Assembly: GCF_000287675.1 (NCBI RefSeq) | Contig: NZ_ALJL01000016.1 | Span: 186,001 to 250,000 of the forward strand | Origin: Lachnoanaerobaculum sp. ICM7 | Lineage (GTDB): Bacteria; Bacillota; Clostridia; Lachnospirales; Lachnospiraceae | Length of the DNA stretch: 64,000 bases | Reading direction: 5' to 3' | Shown here: piece by piece, positions 9,908 to 19,284 of the stretch | Position numbering within the stretch: position 1 is the first letter of the stretch | How the letters are laid out: each line of letters starts with the position of its first letter | Translations under genes and position numbers: made by a program | The notes under the pieces: model-generated | Databases searched by the model: none | Seen by the model: the letters and a program-made list of their open reading frames with translations, nothing else | What the model was told of the DNA's origin: nothing

Positions 9908-10636
9908 TCAGAGTAATGGCACAATAAAATTAGTCCAGATATAACTTACCGGCATTGCTATGATCAAAGCAGGTATCATATCTCCTGTAGGGAAATCTTT
10001 AAGTCTTAACATTCGAAATCCTATAGCCAAAAGTATTATTCCGCCTACGGCCTTAAAGTCATCTATCATTACCGGTGTAGTATATGGAACAATCAGACCG
10101 CCACATATAAATAAAATAATATATAGAATAAACTGAGGTATTGCAATAAATGATACCACAGGACCAAGTAGACATGCAAAAATCATTGCTGTAAAGATAT
10201 CCAGTATTGCTTTAGCAATAAGTATTGTATGGTCACCGCTCATACCTGAGACCATTGCACCGTAAATACCGGTTCCTCCTGCACAAAACAATAATATAAT
10301 AGTAAGTAAAGTGCTGTCAAATTCCTCATCGGATATATCACTTTCCTTTTCCTTCATAAACTTGAAAATAATACTTTTCATACCCATTCCAAGCTTCGTT
10401 ACCAGATCACCAAAATGCATCAATATACCTATTATACTTCCTATTACTACAGCCAGTATAACTGCAGGCATATTTTTCATCAGTATGATACTTGAAATAC
10501 TGATGGCAAAAGCACAAGCTCCAAAGATCATATTGAGCTTTTCCTTAAAATCCAAGCTCATATGCTTTCCAAAAACAGTTCCGATAATTCCGCCAATAAA
10601 TACACATAAGCAATCGGTTATTATTCCTATCGGCAT
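9908..10636 (-). CDS. DUF554 family membrane protein
   Basis: The start is taken at ATG 10636 (MPIGIITD), preceded by a GAGGAG site; an open frame continues upstream but without a ribosome site. The 242-residue protein has about six or seven hydrophobic segments with many Gly residues and the ACAFAISISS and FCAGGTGIYGAM stretches typical of DUF554 (YdfK-like). Function is unknown in this family; a transporter role is a guess. It stands alone, with the ileS leader downstream. Confidence 0.8.
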   Translation of the reverse strand: MPIGIITDCLCVFIGGIIGTVFGKHMSLDFKEKLNMIFGACAFAISISSIILMKNMPAVILAVVIGSIIGILMHFGDLVTKLGMGMKSIIFKFMKEKESDISDEEFDSTLLTIILLFCAGGTGIYGAMVSGMSGDHTILIAKAILDIFTAMIFACLLGPVVSFIAIPQFILYIILFICGGLIVPYTTPVMIDDFKAVGGIILLAIGFRMLRLKDFPTGDMIPALIIAMPVSYIWTNFIVPLL

Positions 10637-10925
10637 ATTTATTCTCCTCTCAATTAATACTTTCATATCATAATCCATATATAAATATATGTCTAATTCA
10701 TTTATAAAACATTGTGACAGCATAGCTATGCATATTAGTTATATCATCCATTCCATTTTTTCTGAATAATAAACAGAAATTTTTGTCTAAAATCCGTGTT
10801 TTTGTAACCTAAATTTTTTATAAATATATTAGCTTTGTTTTTTATTTATTATTTCCTTTCTTTATATTTTTTTTATATTTTTTCCATATTATAGACACAA
10901 TTATTTTTTATATTATAAGAGCATT

Positions 10926-11050
10926 AGCGATGGCTAGTGCAGGTTTCAGAATTACTGGAACTACAAAGCTTTTTCATACTCATACCGGACAGTTTAACTG
11001 TCCGGCCCCCCTAAAAATGTTAAAACCACCTATTCCCAAGGTGGTTTTTT
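10926..11050 (+). ncRNA. Candidate small RNA with two 3' hairpins
   Basis: A promoter-like pair TAGACA (10892-10897) and TATAAG (10914-10919), 16 bases apart, precedes about 125 bases. This begins with a possible stem (GGTTTC pairing with GGAAC across AGAATTACT), then a near-perfect hairpin CCGGACAG/CTGTCCGG (10985-11005) and an intrinsic terminator AACCACC/GGTGGTT (11024-11046) followed by a T run. A 47-codon reading frame starts near 10930, but it runs through the terminator and has no clear ribosome site. It matches no RNA family I recognise. The rest of this gap (10637-10890, 11055-11136) is AT-rich without visible genes. Confidence 0.4.
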
Positions 11051-11136
11051 TATGTTTGAAGCATCAAATAAAGCTATTTTAATATACTAAATGCAGTAAA
11101 ATATTGAAAGTATTTTCACAATTCTAATGCTGCACT

Positions 11137-11173
11137 AAAAAAGAGGAGCTTAGATATCTAAACTCCCCTTTTT
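11137..11173 (-). terminator. Intrinsic terminator after rnfB
   Basis: GGGGAG and CTCCTC arms enclose the palindromic TTAGATATCTAA and are followed on the minus strand by six T. It lies ten bases past the rnfB stop and ends the rnf operon. Confidence 0.8.
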
Positions 11174-11182
11174 AAATCAATA

Positions 11183-11998
11183 TTATGCAGTCATTGCAAT
11201 TTTGCCGTCAACAACTTGAATAACCTTAGTTGGGCACTTTGCCGCACACTTTCCACAATTTGTACATTTGGAATAGTCTATGAGTGCTACATTTCCGTTC
11301 ATATGTATTGCGTCATCCTCACATGCCTTTACACACATTGTACATGCAATACAACCAACCTCACATACCTCTTTTACAGCTTTACCCTTATCCTGTGAAT
11401 TACACTGTACAAAAGTAAATGTCTCATACGGTACCAAGTCTATAAGCTTCTTAGGACAGGCTTCAACACATTTTCCACATGCTACACATTTCTCTCTGTC
11501 CACCAACGCAATACCGTCCACTATATGTATAGAATCAAATTCGCACACCTTTACACATGATCCGAATCCCATACATCCGTAGCTGCAGGCTTTACCGCCC
11601 TGTCCCGGTACGTTCATAGCTGAATTACAATCTGTAATACCGAAATATGTAAAGTTTTGTTTTGCCTTATCGCATGTTCCCTTACACTTTACAAATGCAA
11701 CCTGCTTTACAGACTCACCTGCACTCACACCCATTATCTCTGCGATAATATCTGCAACCGGCGCTCCTCCAACAGGACATTTATTTACAGGTGCTTCACC
11801 TGCCGCAATAGCCTTTGCAAGACCGTCACAACCGGGATATCCGCAACCACCGCAGTTGTTTCCGGGCAATGCATCTCTTACGGCTATTTCTTTTTCATCC
11901 ACTTCAACTTTAAACTTCTCACTGGCAACACCAAGTAGGAGACCAATAAGAATACCGACTATACCAACTACTGCCGCCGCAATAATTACTCCATTCAT
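11183..11998 (-). CDS. rnfB: Rnf electron transport complex subunit B
   Basis: RnfB accepts electrons from reduced ferredoxin for the membrane Rnf complex (ferredoxin:NAD+ oxidoreductase pumping Na+ or H+). The 271-residue protein has an N-terminal membrane anchor (residues 1-25), a CGGCGYPGCDGLA cluster motif with a later Cys, then several ferredoxin-type motifs: GSCVKVC, CVACGKCVEACP, CIACTMCVKAC and CTNCGKCAAKCP. An AGGAGG-like site precedes the ATG. It is the last gene of rnfCDGEAB, as usual in clostridia. Confidence 0.96.
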   Translation of the reverse strand: MNGVIIAAAVVGIVGILIGLLLGVASEKFKVEVDEKEIAVRDALPGNNCGGCGYPGCDGLAKAIAAGEAPVNKCPVGGAPVADIIAEIMGVSAGESVKQVAFVKCKGTCDKAKQNFTYFGITDCNSAMNVPGQGGKACSYGCMGFGSCVKVCEFDSIHIVDGIALVDREKCVACGKCVEACPKKLIDLVPYETFTFVQCNSQDKGKAVKEVCEVGCIACTMCVKACEDDAIHMNGNVALIDYSKCTNCGKCAAKCPTKVIQVVDGKIAMTA

Positions 11999-12009
11999 AT
12001 TCTTTCCTC

Positions 12010-12585
12010 CTAAATAAGTCCCGAGAATCCGGTAAAGGCAATTGCCATAAGACCTGCTGTAATAAGTACAATAGGCATACCTGATACTACATGAGGTATA
12101 TCATTATTTTCAATTTTCTCTCTGACACCTGAAAGCAATACTATCGCCAAAGCAAAACCGCTTGCAGTACCTACGCCGTATACAAGGCTTTGTGCAAAAT
12201 TGTATTCCTTTGCAACATTGTCAAGAGCAACACCCAAAACCGCACAGTTGGTTGTAATAAGAGGAAGGTATACACCTAGAGCCTCATAAAGTGAAGGCAT
12301 ATTTTTCTTTAATACCATCTCAACAAACTGTACCAAAGCCGCTATAACAAGAATAAATACAATTGTCTGTAAATACTCAAGTTTAAGCGGAATCAAAATA
12401 TGTGTATAAATAAGGCTGGCCGCCATACTTGAGAGAGTGATAACGAATATAACCGCTGCTCCCATACCTACAGAAGTCTCAGTCTTTTTTGATACACCGA
12501 GGAAAGGACAAAGTCCCAAAAATCTGCTAAGCACCACATTGTTTACCAGTGCCGCACTAATTAAAAGTAAAATCAGTTGAGTCAT
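12010..12585 (-). CDS. rnfA: Rnf electron transport complex subunit A
   Basis: A 191-residue integral membrane protein with six predicted spans, homologous to RnfE and NqrE. The conserved NNVVLSRFLGLCPFLGVSKK segment at residues 15-34 carries the Cys of the intramembrane iron site, and TNCAVLGVAL holds the second. Its start overlaps the rnfE stop in a TAATG arrangement, so translation is coupled. Confidence 0.96.
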   Translation of the reverse strand: MTQLILLLISAALVNNVVLSRFLGLCPFLGVSKKTETSVGMGAAVIFVITLSSMAASLIYTHILIPLKLEYLQTIVFILVIAALVQFVEMVLKKNMPSLYEALGVYLPLITTNCAVLGVALDNVAKEYNFAQSLVYGVGTASGFALAIVLLSGVREKIENNDIPHVVSGMPIVLITAGLMAIAFTGFSGLI

Positions 12586-13400
12586 TATTTACCCTCCCCT
12601 GCATTAGCTGCATTTTCCTTCTCAGTCTTTGCCTTAGCAAGAGCCTCTTCTTTCTTTCTCTTTGCCTCAAGTTCCTTTTCTTCTATATCCTTATCAATAG
12701 CATTGTGATTGTGTGCCTTACTTTCACCAAAGCATGCCGAACAGTTTCCGCCACAAGCTATATCGGATGACATACCTGTATTTGTTGCACTGGGTGCCTT
12801 AAAGTAATTTTGTAAAGCAGATAAAAGTGCAAGTACAAAGAACGCACCCGGAGCAAGTACAAGTATTGAAATAGTAAAATCGGTAGGTATTATCTGATTG
12901 TTGTTAGGTAAAGCAATAAGTCCCTTAAATATAGTTCCGGCACCGATAAGCTCTCTTACAAAAGCTATGCAGGAAAGTGAAAGCGTAAATCCGATTCCCA
13001 TTCCAATTCCGTCAAAGAAAGACGGAATTGCAGGATTCTTTGAAGCATAGCTCTCCGCTCTACCAAGAATAATACAGTTAACAACTATAAGCGGTATATA
13101 AATACCGAGTGATTTATAAAGTTCAGGTGTGTAACCCTGCATCAAAAGCTGTACCACCGTAACCAAAGATGCAACGATAACTATAAACGCAGGGATTCTT
13201 ACTCTGTCGGGAATTATATTTCTCATTGCAGAAATAATTAAATTTGAAAACATCAAAACGGCTGTTGTAGAAAGTCCCATACCAATAGCATTTACTACAG
13301 ATGTTGTAACCGCAAGTGTAGGACACATACCTAACATCAGAACAAAGGTAGGATTTTCTTTGAATATACCGTTATATAAACGCTCTAAACTCTTGTTCAT
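12585..13400 (-). CDS. rnfE: Rnf electron transport complex subunit E with Cys-rich tail
   Basis: The first 205 residues are the RnfE membrane core: ENPTFVLMLGMCPTLAVTTS and VVNCIILGRAESYA hold the intramembrane Cys pair with RnfA. Unlike standard RnfE of about 200-230 residues, it continues to 271 with a tail holding Cys216, Cys220 and Cys223 (CGGNCSAC), two nearby His, and then a charged Lys/Glu/Ala helix. The tail should be tested for metal binding. It lies between rnfG and rnfA, overlapping the latter by one base. Confidence 0.95.
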   Translation of the reverse strand: MNKSLERLYNGIFKENPTFVLMLGMCPTLAVTTSVVNAIGMGLSTTAVLMFSNLIISAMRNIIPDRVRIPAFIVIVASLVTVVQLLMQGYTPELYKSLGIYIPLIVVNCIILGRAESYASKNPAIPSFFDGIGMGIGFTLSLSCIAFVRELIGAGTIFKGLIALPNNNQIIPTDFTISILVLAPGAFFVLALLSALQNYFKAPSATNTGMSSDIACGGNCSACFGESKAHNHNAIDKDIEEKELEAKRKKEEALAKAKTEKENAANAGEGK

Positions 13401-13409
13401 ATTTCCTCC

Positions 13410-14021
13410 TTATTCCAATATTGAGTTAAAGTAAAGTGCCGCATTGACAGCATTGGTAACAGCTGTACTTGTGATGGTAGATCCGCTTATAGCCGATATC
13501 TCATCATCTGCACTTGCAGCACCCTTTACAAGCTTGAATTCTTTTGTGTTTTTATTTGCATACTGACCGTAGAAAGACTTTTCCGCCGCTCTCATACCAA
13601 GACCCGGTGTCTCTTCCAGTGTGAGGAATGTTATTCCGACCACAGTACCGTCAGACTTTATACCTACGGATATTTGTACTGTACCGTTATATCCGTCTTT
13701 TGATGTTGATGTTATAACTCTGCCTATATTGTTTCCGGACTCATCCTTTGCGGTAACAACCTCATCAATATTTGAATGTCCGAAGCCCTTACCTGCAATC
13801 TCATCTGCAGTTTCTGCAATCTTTGCCGTATCGGCCTCATTTTCTTCAAAGTCTTTGGCTTCCGGGAAAACAACAGCATAAGCTTCATTCTTTGCCGCTT
13901 TTGCCGCAGCCGCTATAGGAGCCTTTGTTATATCGTATACAAATCCCAGTACAAGGCCCGAAATAAGGGTTATAGCAAATAAAATAATCGCATCTTTTAC
14001 AAATCCTGATTGTTTTTTCAT
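13410..14021 (-). CDS. rnfG: Rnf electron transport complex subunit G
   Basis: A 203-residue protein with one N-terminal membrane span (residues 10-30) and an extracytoplasmic FMN-binding domain. The flavinylation signature SGSTITS lies at residues 179-185, where FMN is expected to be esterified to Thr. ETPGLGMRA is a second family motif. It overlaps rnfD by four bases (ATGA). Confidence 0.95.
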   Translation of the reverse strand: MKKQSGFVKDAIILFAITLISGLVLGFVYDITKAPIAAAAKAAKNEAYAVVFPEAKDFEENEADTAKIAETADEIAGKGFGHSNIDEVVTAKDESGNNIGRVITSTSKDGYNGTVQISVGIKSDGTVVGITFLTLEETPGLGMRAAEKSFYGQYANKNTKEFKLVKGAASADDEISAISGSTITSTAVTNAVNAALYFNSILE

Positions 14022-14977
14022 GCCTTCTTTGCCTCCCTTCCAAATGCCTTCGGCAATGTTGCCTTCTCTATAAGCGGAGCCACCACATTACCTATGATGA
14101 TAGCGTAGGAAACTCCCTCCGCATTGCCGCCGAATAATCTGAATAAACCTGTAAGTATACCTATAAATATCGCAAAATACACCTGTCCCATTTTTGTAAC
14201 AGGACTGCTTACATAATCTGTTGCCATAAAGAACGCACCGAATATAAGACCTCCGCTGAGCACATGGTATAAAACAGTTGTAGGATTATGATCACCGAAT
14301 AAGAATACAAATACAGCCACTGTCGCAATATATATAAGCGGTATTCTAAGAGAAATAACCTTTCTTACCACAAGATAAATTGCACCGATAAGTAAAGCGA
14401 TAGTTGAAACCTCTCCTATTGTTCCGGGTATCCTACCGAGAAAAATATTTACAAGATTATACTGCTCAAGTGCATCTGTAATTCCCTTTGCCTTTAAGAA
14501 AGCAAGAGGCGTAGGTGTAGATGATGAATCATATTTCATAGCCACAGAGCTGAAATTTGTCATACTTCCTGCAAATGATATAAGCATAAAGCATCTTGCA
14601 GCCAAAGCCGGGTTCATAAAGTTTTGTCCAAGTCCGCCGTAAAGCTGCTTTACAACAATTATTGCAAATACACCGCCAAGTATAGGCATCCAAACAGGAA
14701 TCTGAGGCGGCATATTAAGAGCCAATATAAGTCCGGTAACCACAGCGGAAAAATCTCCGATAGTTACAGGCTTATTCATTATTTTTTCGTATAAATATTC
14801 AGCAAGTACACATGCAAGAACTGTACATATAACCACGATAAGCGCAGATAAACCGAACTGGAAGCAACCGAATGCCAAAGTAGGTATCATTGCAATACAA
14901 ACATCCTTCATGATATTTGCTGTGGATGAATTATCCCTTACATGAGGAGATGATGAAACATTAAATTTGCCTGCCAT
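14018..14977 (-). CDS. rnfD: Rnf electron transport complex subunit D
   Basis: A 319-residue polytopic membrane subunit, related to NqrB. The covalent FMN site is seen in SSSTPTPLAF (Thr154/Thr156) and the quinone/flavin region in QNFMNPALAARCF. Its start touches the rnfC stop by one base. Confidence 0.96.
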   Translation of the reverse strand: MAGKFNVSSSPHVRDNSSTANIMKDVCIAMIPTLAFGCFQFGLSALIVVICTVLACVLAEYLYEKIMNKPVTIGDFSAVVTGLILALNMPPQIPVWMPILGGVFAIIVVKQLYGGLGQNFMNPALAARCFMLISFAGSMTNFSSVAMKYDSSSTPTPLAFLKAKGITDALEQYNLVNIFLGRIPGTIGEVSTIALLIGAIYLVVRKVISLRIPLIYIATVAVFVFLFGDHNPTTVLYHVLSGGLIFGAFFMATDYVSSPVTKMGQVYFAIFIGILTGLFRLFGGNAEGVSYAIIIGNVVAPLIEKATLPKAFGREAKKA

Positions 14978-16323
14978 TATTTCCCCTCCTTCTTTGCCGC
15001 TTCAGCTCTTCTCTTTGCTGCAACAGCCTGACGCATATATTTAAATCCTTGAGTAAGTGGTCTCTTTGCAGGACATACATAAGCACATGAGCCACATTCA
15101 ACACATTCCATACCGTTTAACTTTTCAAACCCTTCAGTATCGTCATTTAACGCCTTATCCATCATAAGAACAGGCACAAGATAGCTTGGACACACATCAA
15201 TGCATCTTCCACATTTGATACATGGTGTTTCAGGATTTTCCTCAACTTCATCTTCCACAAAAGTTGTAATTGAAGATGATGACTTGGTAACAGGAATATC
15301 AAGAGTAAACAAAGCCTGTCCCATCATAGGACCACCTGAAAGCACCTTTTTAGGCTCGGTCTTAAAACCTCCTGCCGCTTCAATAAGCTCCTGATAATTT
15401 GTACCGGTTCTTACTTTAAAGTTCTGTGGAGTAGTAACGGCATCACCTGTTATAGTTACAATCCTTCTGATTAGAGGTGTAGACTCGGCTACCGCATTAT
15501 ATATCGAAATGACCGTATCCGTATTGTCGACAATACAGCCTACATCTGCAGGCAAAAGACTTGAGTTTAGCTTTCTTCCTGTACAAGCAAAAATCAGTGA
15601 ACGCTCACCACCCTGCGGATACTTTGTATACAGCTCCACAACCTCTATTTTTGATTCGTTTTGTACAAGTTTTTTAATTTTTGCAATAGCTTCAGGTTTG
15701 TTATTTTCAATACCTATAATACCTTTTGCATTCGGGAAAAGCCTGAGTATAATCTTTAAGCCTTCTACCAGTTTTTCAGGTTCTTCCATCATAAGTCTGT
15801 AATCACTTGTAAGATAAGGCTCACATTCCGCACCGTTTACAATGATGTAATCAATCTCATTTTCGTTCTTTGGTGAAAGCTTCACATGCGTAGGGAAAGC
15901 GGCTCCTCCGAGTCCGACAATACCTGCATCTTTCACTATTTTTCTGATTTCATCTTTAGAAAGTTTTGTATAGTCTCTTTTTTTCCCAAAACCTTCTACG
16001 GCACGATATTCCTTATCATTCTCAATGATAATAGAATTTACCATTGAACCGTTTGCCACTCTTCTGGGTTCGATCTTTTTCACTTTTCCGGACACCGAGC
16101 TTACCACATTGGCTGATATGAATCCCCCCGCCTCTGCGATGATTTGTCCGACCAGCACTTCATCTCCGACAGCCACCAAGGGTTTTGCAGGTGCACCGAT
16201 ATGTTGGCTTAACGGGAACACCATTTCAACTCCATTTGGTTGTAGTACCGTTATCGGATGTTCCATTGAGAGTTCCTTGCCCTCATATGGATGTACACCA
16301 CCAATAAATGTAGCTAATCCCAT
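14977..16323 (-). CDS. rnfC: Rnf electron transport complex subunit C
   Basis: RnfC is the peripheral NAD(H)/FMN subunit. I start it at ATG 16323 (MGLATFIGGVHPYEGK) after a GAGGAG site; the open frame upstream has no ribosome site. The 448-residue protein has the Gly-rich GLGGAAFPTHVK and YPQGGERSLI nucleotide-binding motifs and two 4Fe-4S motifs near the C-terminus, CIKCGRCIDVCP and CVECGSCAYVCP. It is the first gene of the operon and follows a leader of about 200 bases. Confidence 0.96.
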   Translation of the reverse strand: MGLATFIGGVHPYEGKELSMEHPITVLQPNGVEMVFPLSQHIGAPAKPLVAVGDEVLVGQIIAEAGGFISANVVSSVSGKVKKIEPRRVANGSMVNSIIIENDKEYRAVEGFGKKRDYTKLSKDEIRKIVKDAGIVGLGGAAFPTHVKLSPKNENEIDYIIVNGAECEPYLTSDYRLMMEEPEKLVEGLKIILRLFPNAKGIIGIENNKPEAIAKIKKLVQNESKIEVVELYTKYPQGGERSLIFACTGRKLNSSLLPADVGCIVDNTDTVISIYNAVAESTPLIRRIVTITGDAVTTPQNFKVRTGTNYQELIEAAGGFKTEPKKVLSGGPMMGQALFTLDIPVTKSSSSITTFVEDEVEENPETPCIKCGRCIDVCPSYLVPVLMMDKALNDDTEGFEKLNGMECVECGSCAYVCPAKRPLTQGFKYMRQAVAAKRRAEAAKKEGK

Positions 16324-16413
16324 ATTTTTCTCCTCTTCTATCCGGGTAAACAAATGTAAGAAACCAGGCAGTAATTTGTGTAAAACAAGTCAAATCAATT
16401 GTCAATTTTCAGA

Positions 16414-16506
16414 TTATTTTAAAGCGATACATAATCTCCTGACGCACAAATAAACCAAGAAACCAAAGCAATTCTTAGTCTTTCGGTATACTGCCGTTTG
16501 AAGCAT
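16414..16506 (-). CDS. Possible 30-residue leader peptide in the rnf leader
   Basis: An ATG at 16506 follows a GGGTGG site and opens a 30-codon frame (MLQTAVYRKTKNCFG...) ending with TAA at 16414, 90 bases before rnfC. It lies wholly in the presumed 5' untranslated leader. It is basic and Cys/aromatic-rich, resembling no family I know. It could be an attenuation peptide or chance. Confidence 0.3.
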   Translation of the reverse strand: MLQTAVYRKTKNCFGFLVYLCVRRLCIALK

Positions 16507-16528
16507 TTTTCCACCCTTATTTTCTTTT

Positions 16529-16557
16529 ATTATACCATATTTGTACAAAGTTACAGA
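16529..16557 (-). promoter_or_regulatory. Promoter of rnfCDGEAB
   Basis: On the minus strand a perfect TATAAT at 16529-16534 is preceded by TGG, an extended -10, with only a weak -35. Transcription would begin near 16521, leaving a leader of about 200 bases before rnfC. The stretch 16558-16752 behind it is AT-rich and shows no gene. Confidence 0.6.
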
Positions 16558-16752
16558 CGATTTTCAAGAATTTATATTGTATTTTTTTGTATACATCCTT
16601 TTGCATTACGGAAAGCAAGGATTTTTTACAAATATTTATTAATAAAATTCTCTCTATCTCTGCATTAATATGTTACTTCCAGTCTATAATTTTATACAGA
16701 AAAATTCAATCTAAATAAAAATAATATAGCAAAAATATTTTTTTTGCCAAAT

Positions 16753-16789
16753 AAAAAAACTCCTACCAAATTCAGAATTCGGTAGGAGC
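16753..16789 (-). terminator. Intrinsic terminator after argS
   Basis: CTCCTACC (16760-16767) pairs with GGTAGGAG (16781-16788), followed on the minus strand by seven T. It lies just past the argS stop at 16795. Confidence 0.85.
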
Positions 16790-16794
16790 AAATG

Positions 16795-18564
16795 TTACAT
16801 TTTATCCGGTGCTTCTATTCCAAGCAAATTTATAGCGGACTCCAACAATTCTTTTGTAAGAAGAATTGTTGCAAGGTATCCTTTTTTCTTTTTCTCATCA
16901 GCCTCAGAAAGTATCTTTATTTCATGATAGAATGAGTTAAATGTATTTGAAACCGCATAAATATACTGACATATTTTATGTGGTGCAAGTTCATTCCATG
17001 CAGATTTCATAACTTCATTAAACTGCGACAATTCCATATAAAGCTTTTTATGTATATCTTCTACCGGAACACTCAAGTCATTAAGACTGACCTGCCTTGA
17101 ACCGCTTTCATAATACTTTTCAAGTATGGACTTTATTCTGACTATTGTATACAAAATATAAGGTCCGGTATTTCCTTCAAATGATATAAATCTGTCGATA
17201 TCAAATATATAATCCTTTGCAGCCTGATTGCTGAGATCTCCATATTTAATAGCCGCAAGTCCTACGATTTTGGCGGTATTTCTTGCTTCCACATCGGATA
17301 CGTCTCTTGATTCCTTTATCTTTGCAAATACTGCATCCTCAATATCCTTAATTACAGTCTCAAGACGAACCACACCGCCGTCTCTGGTCTTTAAAGGCTT
17401 TCCGTCTTTACCGTTTATTGTACCGAAACCTATATATTTAAGCTCGTGATTTGGAGGAACTATTCCTGCAATTCTTGATACTCTGAAAAACTGTGTATAG
17501 TGAAGTTCCTGTCTCTTATCCGCAATATAGATATATTCATCAGGTGAATAAAGCTTTTCTCTTTCCACCAAAGTACCGAGATCCGATGTGGCATAAAGTG
17601 CCGCACCGTCTGATTTTCTTATTATACAAGGCGGCAATTCCTTCTTATCGCCTTCCATAGCTATATCCACTACCAAGGCACCTTCAGAAATTCTTGCAAT
17701 TTTTCTGTCTTCCAGATCTTTAATCAAATCCGGTATATAAGGATCTGCATCAGACTCACCCTTCCAGAGATCAAAGTCTACCAAAAGTGAGCTGTAGTTT
17801 TTCTTTAAGTCTTCTACAGATACGTTAATTATATGCTTCCAAATCTCCCTATACGGTCTGTAACCTTTTTGAAGTTCCAAAGTAGCTTCCTGTGCTCTTT
17901 GCTTAAAATTATCATCAACCTTTGACTTTTTTGAAGCTGCAGGATATATTTCCTCCAAATCGTTTAAACCAAAAGGCGCTTCCTTTGGGTACTCTCCGTC
18001 ATAGTTTTCCTTAAAATAAACAAGCTCAGGTTTTCTCTCTCTAAGCTCTTCTATTATAAGCCCCATTTGAAGACCCCAGTCACCTAAGTGCACATCCGCA
18101 ATTACCTCATTACCGAAGAATCTTCCCATTCTTTTTAAGCTCTCACCGATTATAGCCGAACGTAAATGACCGATATGAAGCGGCTTAGCAACATTTGCAC
18201 CGCCGTAGTCGATTATTATTTTCTTTGCAGGATTATCAAGTTCTATACCATACTTCTGTGAGTTTGACATTTCTCTCACATACTTCTCTATAAAAGTATT
18301 GCTTATATTTATATTGATAAATCCCGGCATAATAGCCTCAATTTTTTCAAAGCTCTCACTTTCCTTTAGAATTTCAACAACCTCATTTGCTATATCAATA
18401 GGTTTTTTCTTATATTCCTTAGCTGCCGCCATTGCGCCGTTGCATTGATACTCACATAGGTCAGGTCTGTTTGAAATATTGGCCTTTCCGTACTTTTCAT
18501 CATATGACAATTTTGCAAATGCAGACTTAAGCTCATCGGAAATCAATTCAATAATTGTCTTCAT
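16795..18564 (-). CDS. argS: Arginyl-tRNA synthetase
   Basis: Class I synthetase of 589 residues charging tRNA-Arg. The HIGH-type signature is NVAKPLHIGHLRSAIIGE near residue 125, and the KMSKS region is degenerate (PLKTRDGG), as usual in bacterial ArgRS. The C-terminal DALR anticodon-binding domain covers about the last 120 residues. It sits between an efp terminator and its own terminator, so it is probably monocistronic. Confidence 0.95.
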   Translation of the reverse strand: MKTIIELISDELKSAFAKLSYDEKYGKANISNRPDLCEYQCNGAMAAAKEYKKKPIDIANEVVEILKESESFEKIEAIMPGFININISNTFIEKYVREMSNSQKYGIELDNPAKKIIIDYGGANVAKPLHIGHLRSAIIGESLKRMGRFFGNEVIADVHLGDWGLQMGLIIEELRERKPELVYFKENYDGEYPKEAPFGLNDLEEIYPAASKKSKVDDNFKQRAQEATLELQKGYRPYREIWKHIINVSVEDLKKNYSSLLVDFDLWKGESDADPYIPDLIKDLEDRKIARISEGALVVDIAMEGDKKELPPCIIRKSDGAALYATSDLGTLVEREKLYSPDEYIYIADKRQELHYTQFFRVSRIAGIVPPNHELKYIGFGTINGKDGKPLKTRDGGVVRLETVIKDIEDAVFAKIKESRDVSDVEARNTAKIVGLAAIKYGDLSNQAAKDYIFDIDRFISFEGNTGPYILYTIVRIKSILEKYYESGSRQVSLNDLSVPVEDIHKKLYMELSQFNEVMKSAWNELAPHKICQYIYAVSNTFNSFYHEIKILSEADEKKKKGYLATILLTKELLESAINLLGIEAPDKM

Positions 18565-18619
18565 ATATCTCCAGTCTGTATAATTTATTTTTATGCATTA
18601 TACTGTGCAACTCAACTAC

Positions 18620-18646
18620 AAAAAAGACGGTCAAGATGACCGTCAA
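18620..18646 (-). terminator. Intrinsic terminator after efp
   Basis: GACGGTC and GACCGTC arms around a five-base loop, followed by six T on the minus strand, 12 bases after the efp stop. Confidence 0.85.
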
Positions 18647-18658
18647 ACATTGAAAATT

Positions 18659-19219
18659 TTAAACTCTTGATAAATACTCACCTGTTCTTGTATCAATCTT
18701 AATCTTATCACCAAGATTTACAAACAATGGAACATAAACAACTGCACCTGTCTCCACTGTTGCCGGCTTTGTAGCGCCCTGTGCTGTATTTCCTGCAAAT
18801 CCCGGCTCTGTATCTGTAACCTCCAACTCTACAAATAAAGGTGGCTCTACAGAGAATACATTACCGTTGAATGAACATATCTTAACCATCTCATTCTCTT
18901 TTACGAACTTCAACGCATCTCCAACCTTGTCTGCATTAAGTGCGATCTGATCATATGTCTCAACATTCATAAAGTTGAACATATCTCCGTCTGCATATAA
19001 ATACTGCATATCGGCTCTGTCTATTCTTGCCTGTGGGAATTTCTCAGTAGGTCGGAAAGTTCTTTCAACAACGCTACCTGTAATTACATTCCTGATTTTT
19101 GTACGAACGAATGCAGCTCCCTTTCCCGGCTTAACATGCTGGAATTCAAGAATCTGAAAAACCTGTCCTTCCTCAATCTCCAATGTCAAACCATTTTTAA
19201 AATCACCTGCTGAAACCAT
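18659..19219 (-). CDS. efp: Elongation factor P
   Basis: A 186-residue EF-P, the usual length, which rescues ribosomes stalled at polyproline. The N-terminal KOW-like domain carries the tip loop VKPGKGAAF with Lys33 as the expected modified residue, and two OB domains follow, ending in the family motif [14 protein letters not shown] strong site (AGGAGG) precedes the ATG. No epmA/epmB or ymfI modification gene is in the window, so how Lys33 is modified is unknown. Confidence 0.96.
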   Translation of the reverse strand: MVSAGDFKNGLTLEIEEGQVFQILEFQHVKPGKGAAFVRTKIRNVITGSVVERTFRPTEKFPQARIDRADMQYLYADGDMFNFMNVETYDQIALNADKVGDALKFVKENEMVKICSFNGNVFSVEPPLFVELEVTDTEPGFAGNTAQGATKPATVETGAVVYVPLFVNLGDKIKIDTRTGEYLSRV

Positions 19220-19284
19220 TAATATTTCCTCCTAAAAACTTTCATGCGATACTTGAACTATTTTATAACAATTTTGATGTCAAA

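Noticed and set aside
10930-11070. Small plus-strand reading frame through the candidate RNA
   Set aside because: It runs through the terminator and has no clear ribosome site; an RNA reading is favoured.
16324-16353. RnfC start at ATG 16353
   Set aside because: No ribosome site precedes it, while GAGGAG precedes ATG 16323, where the RnfC family begins.
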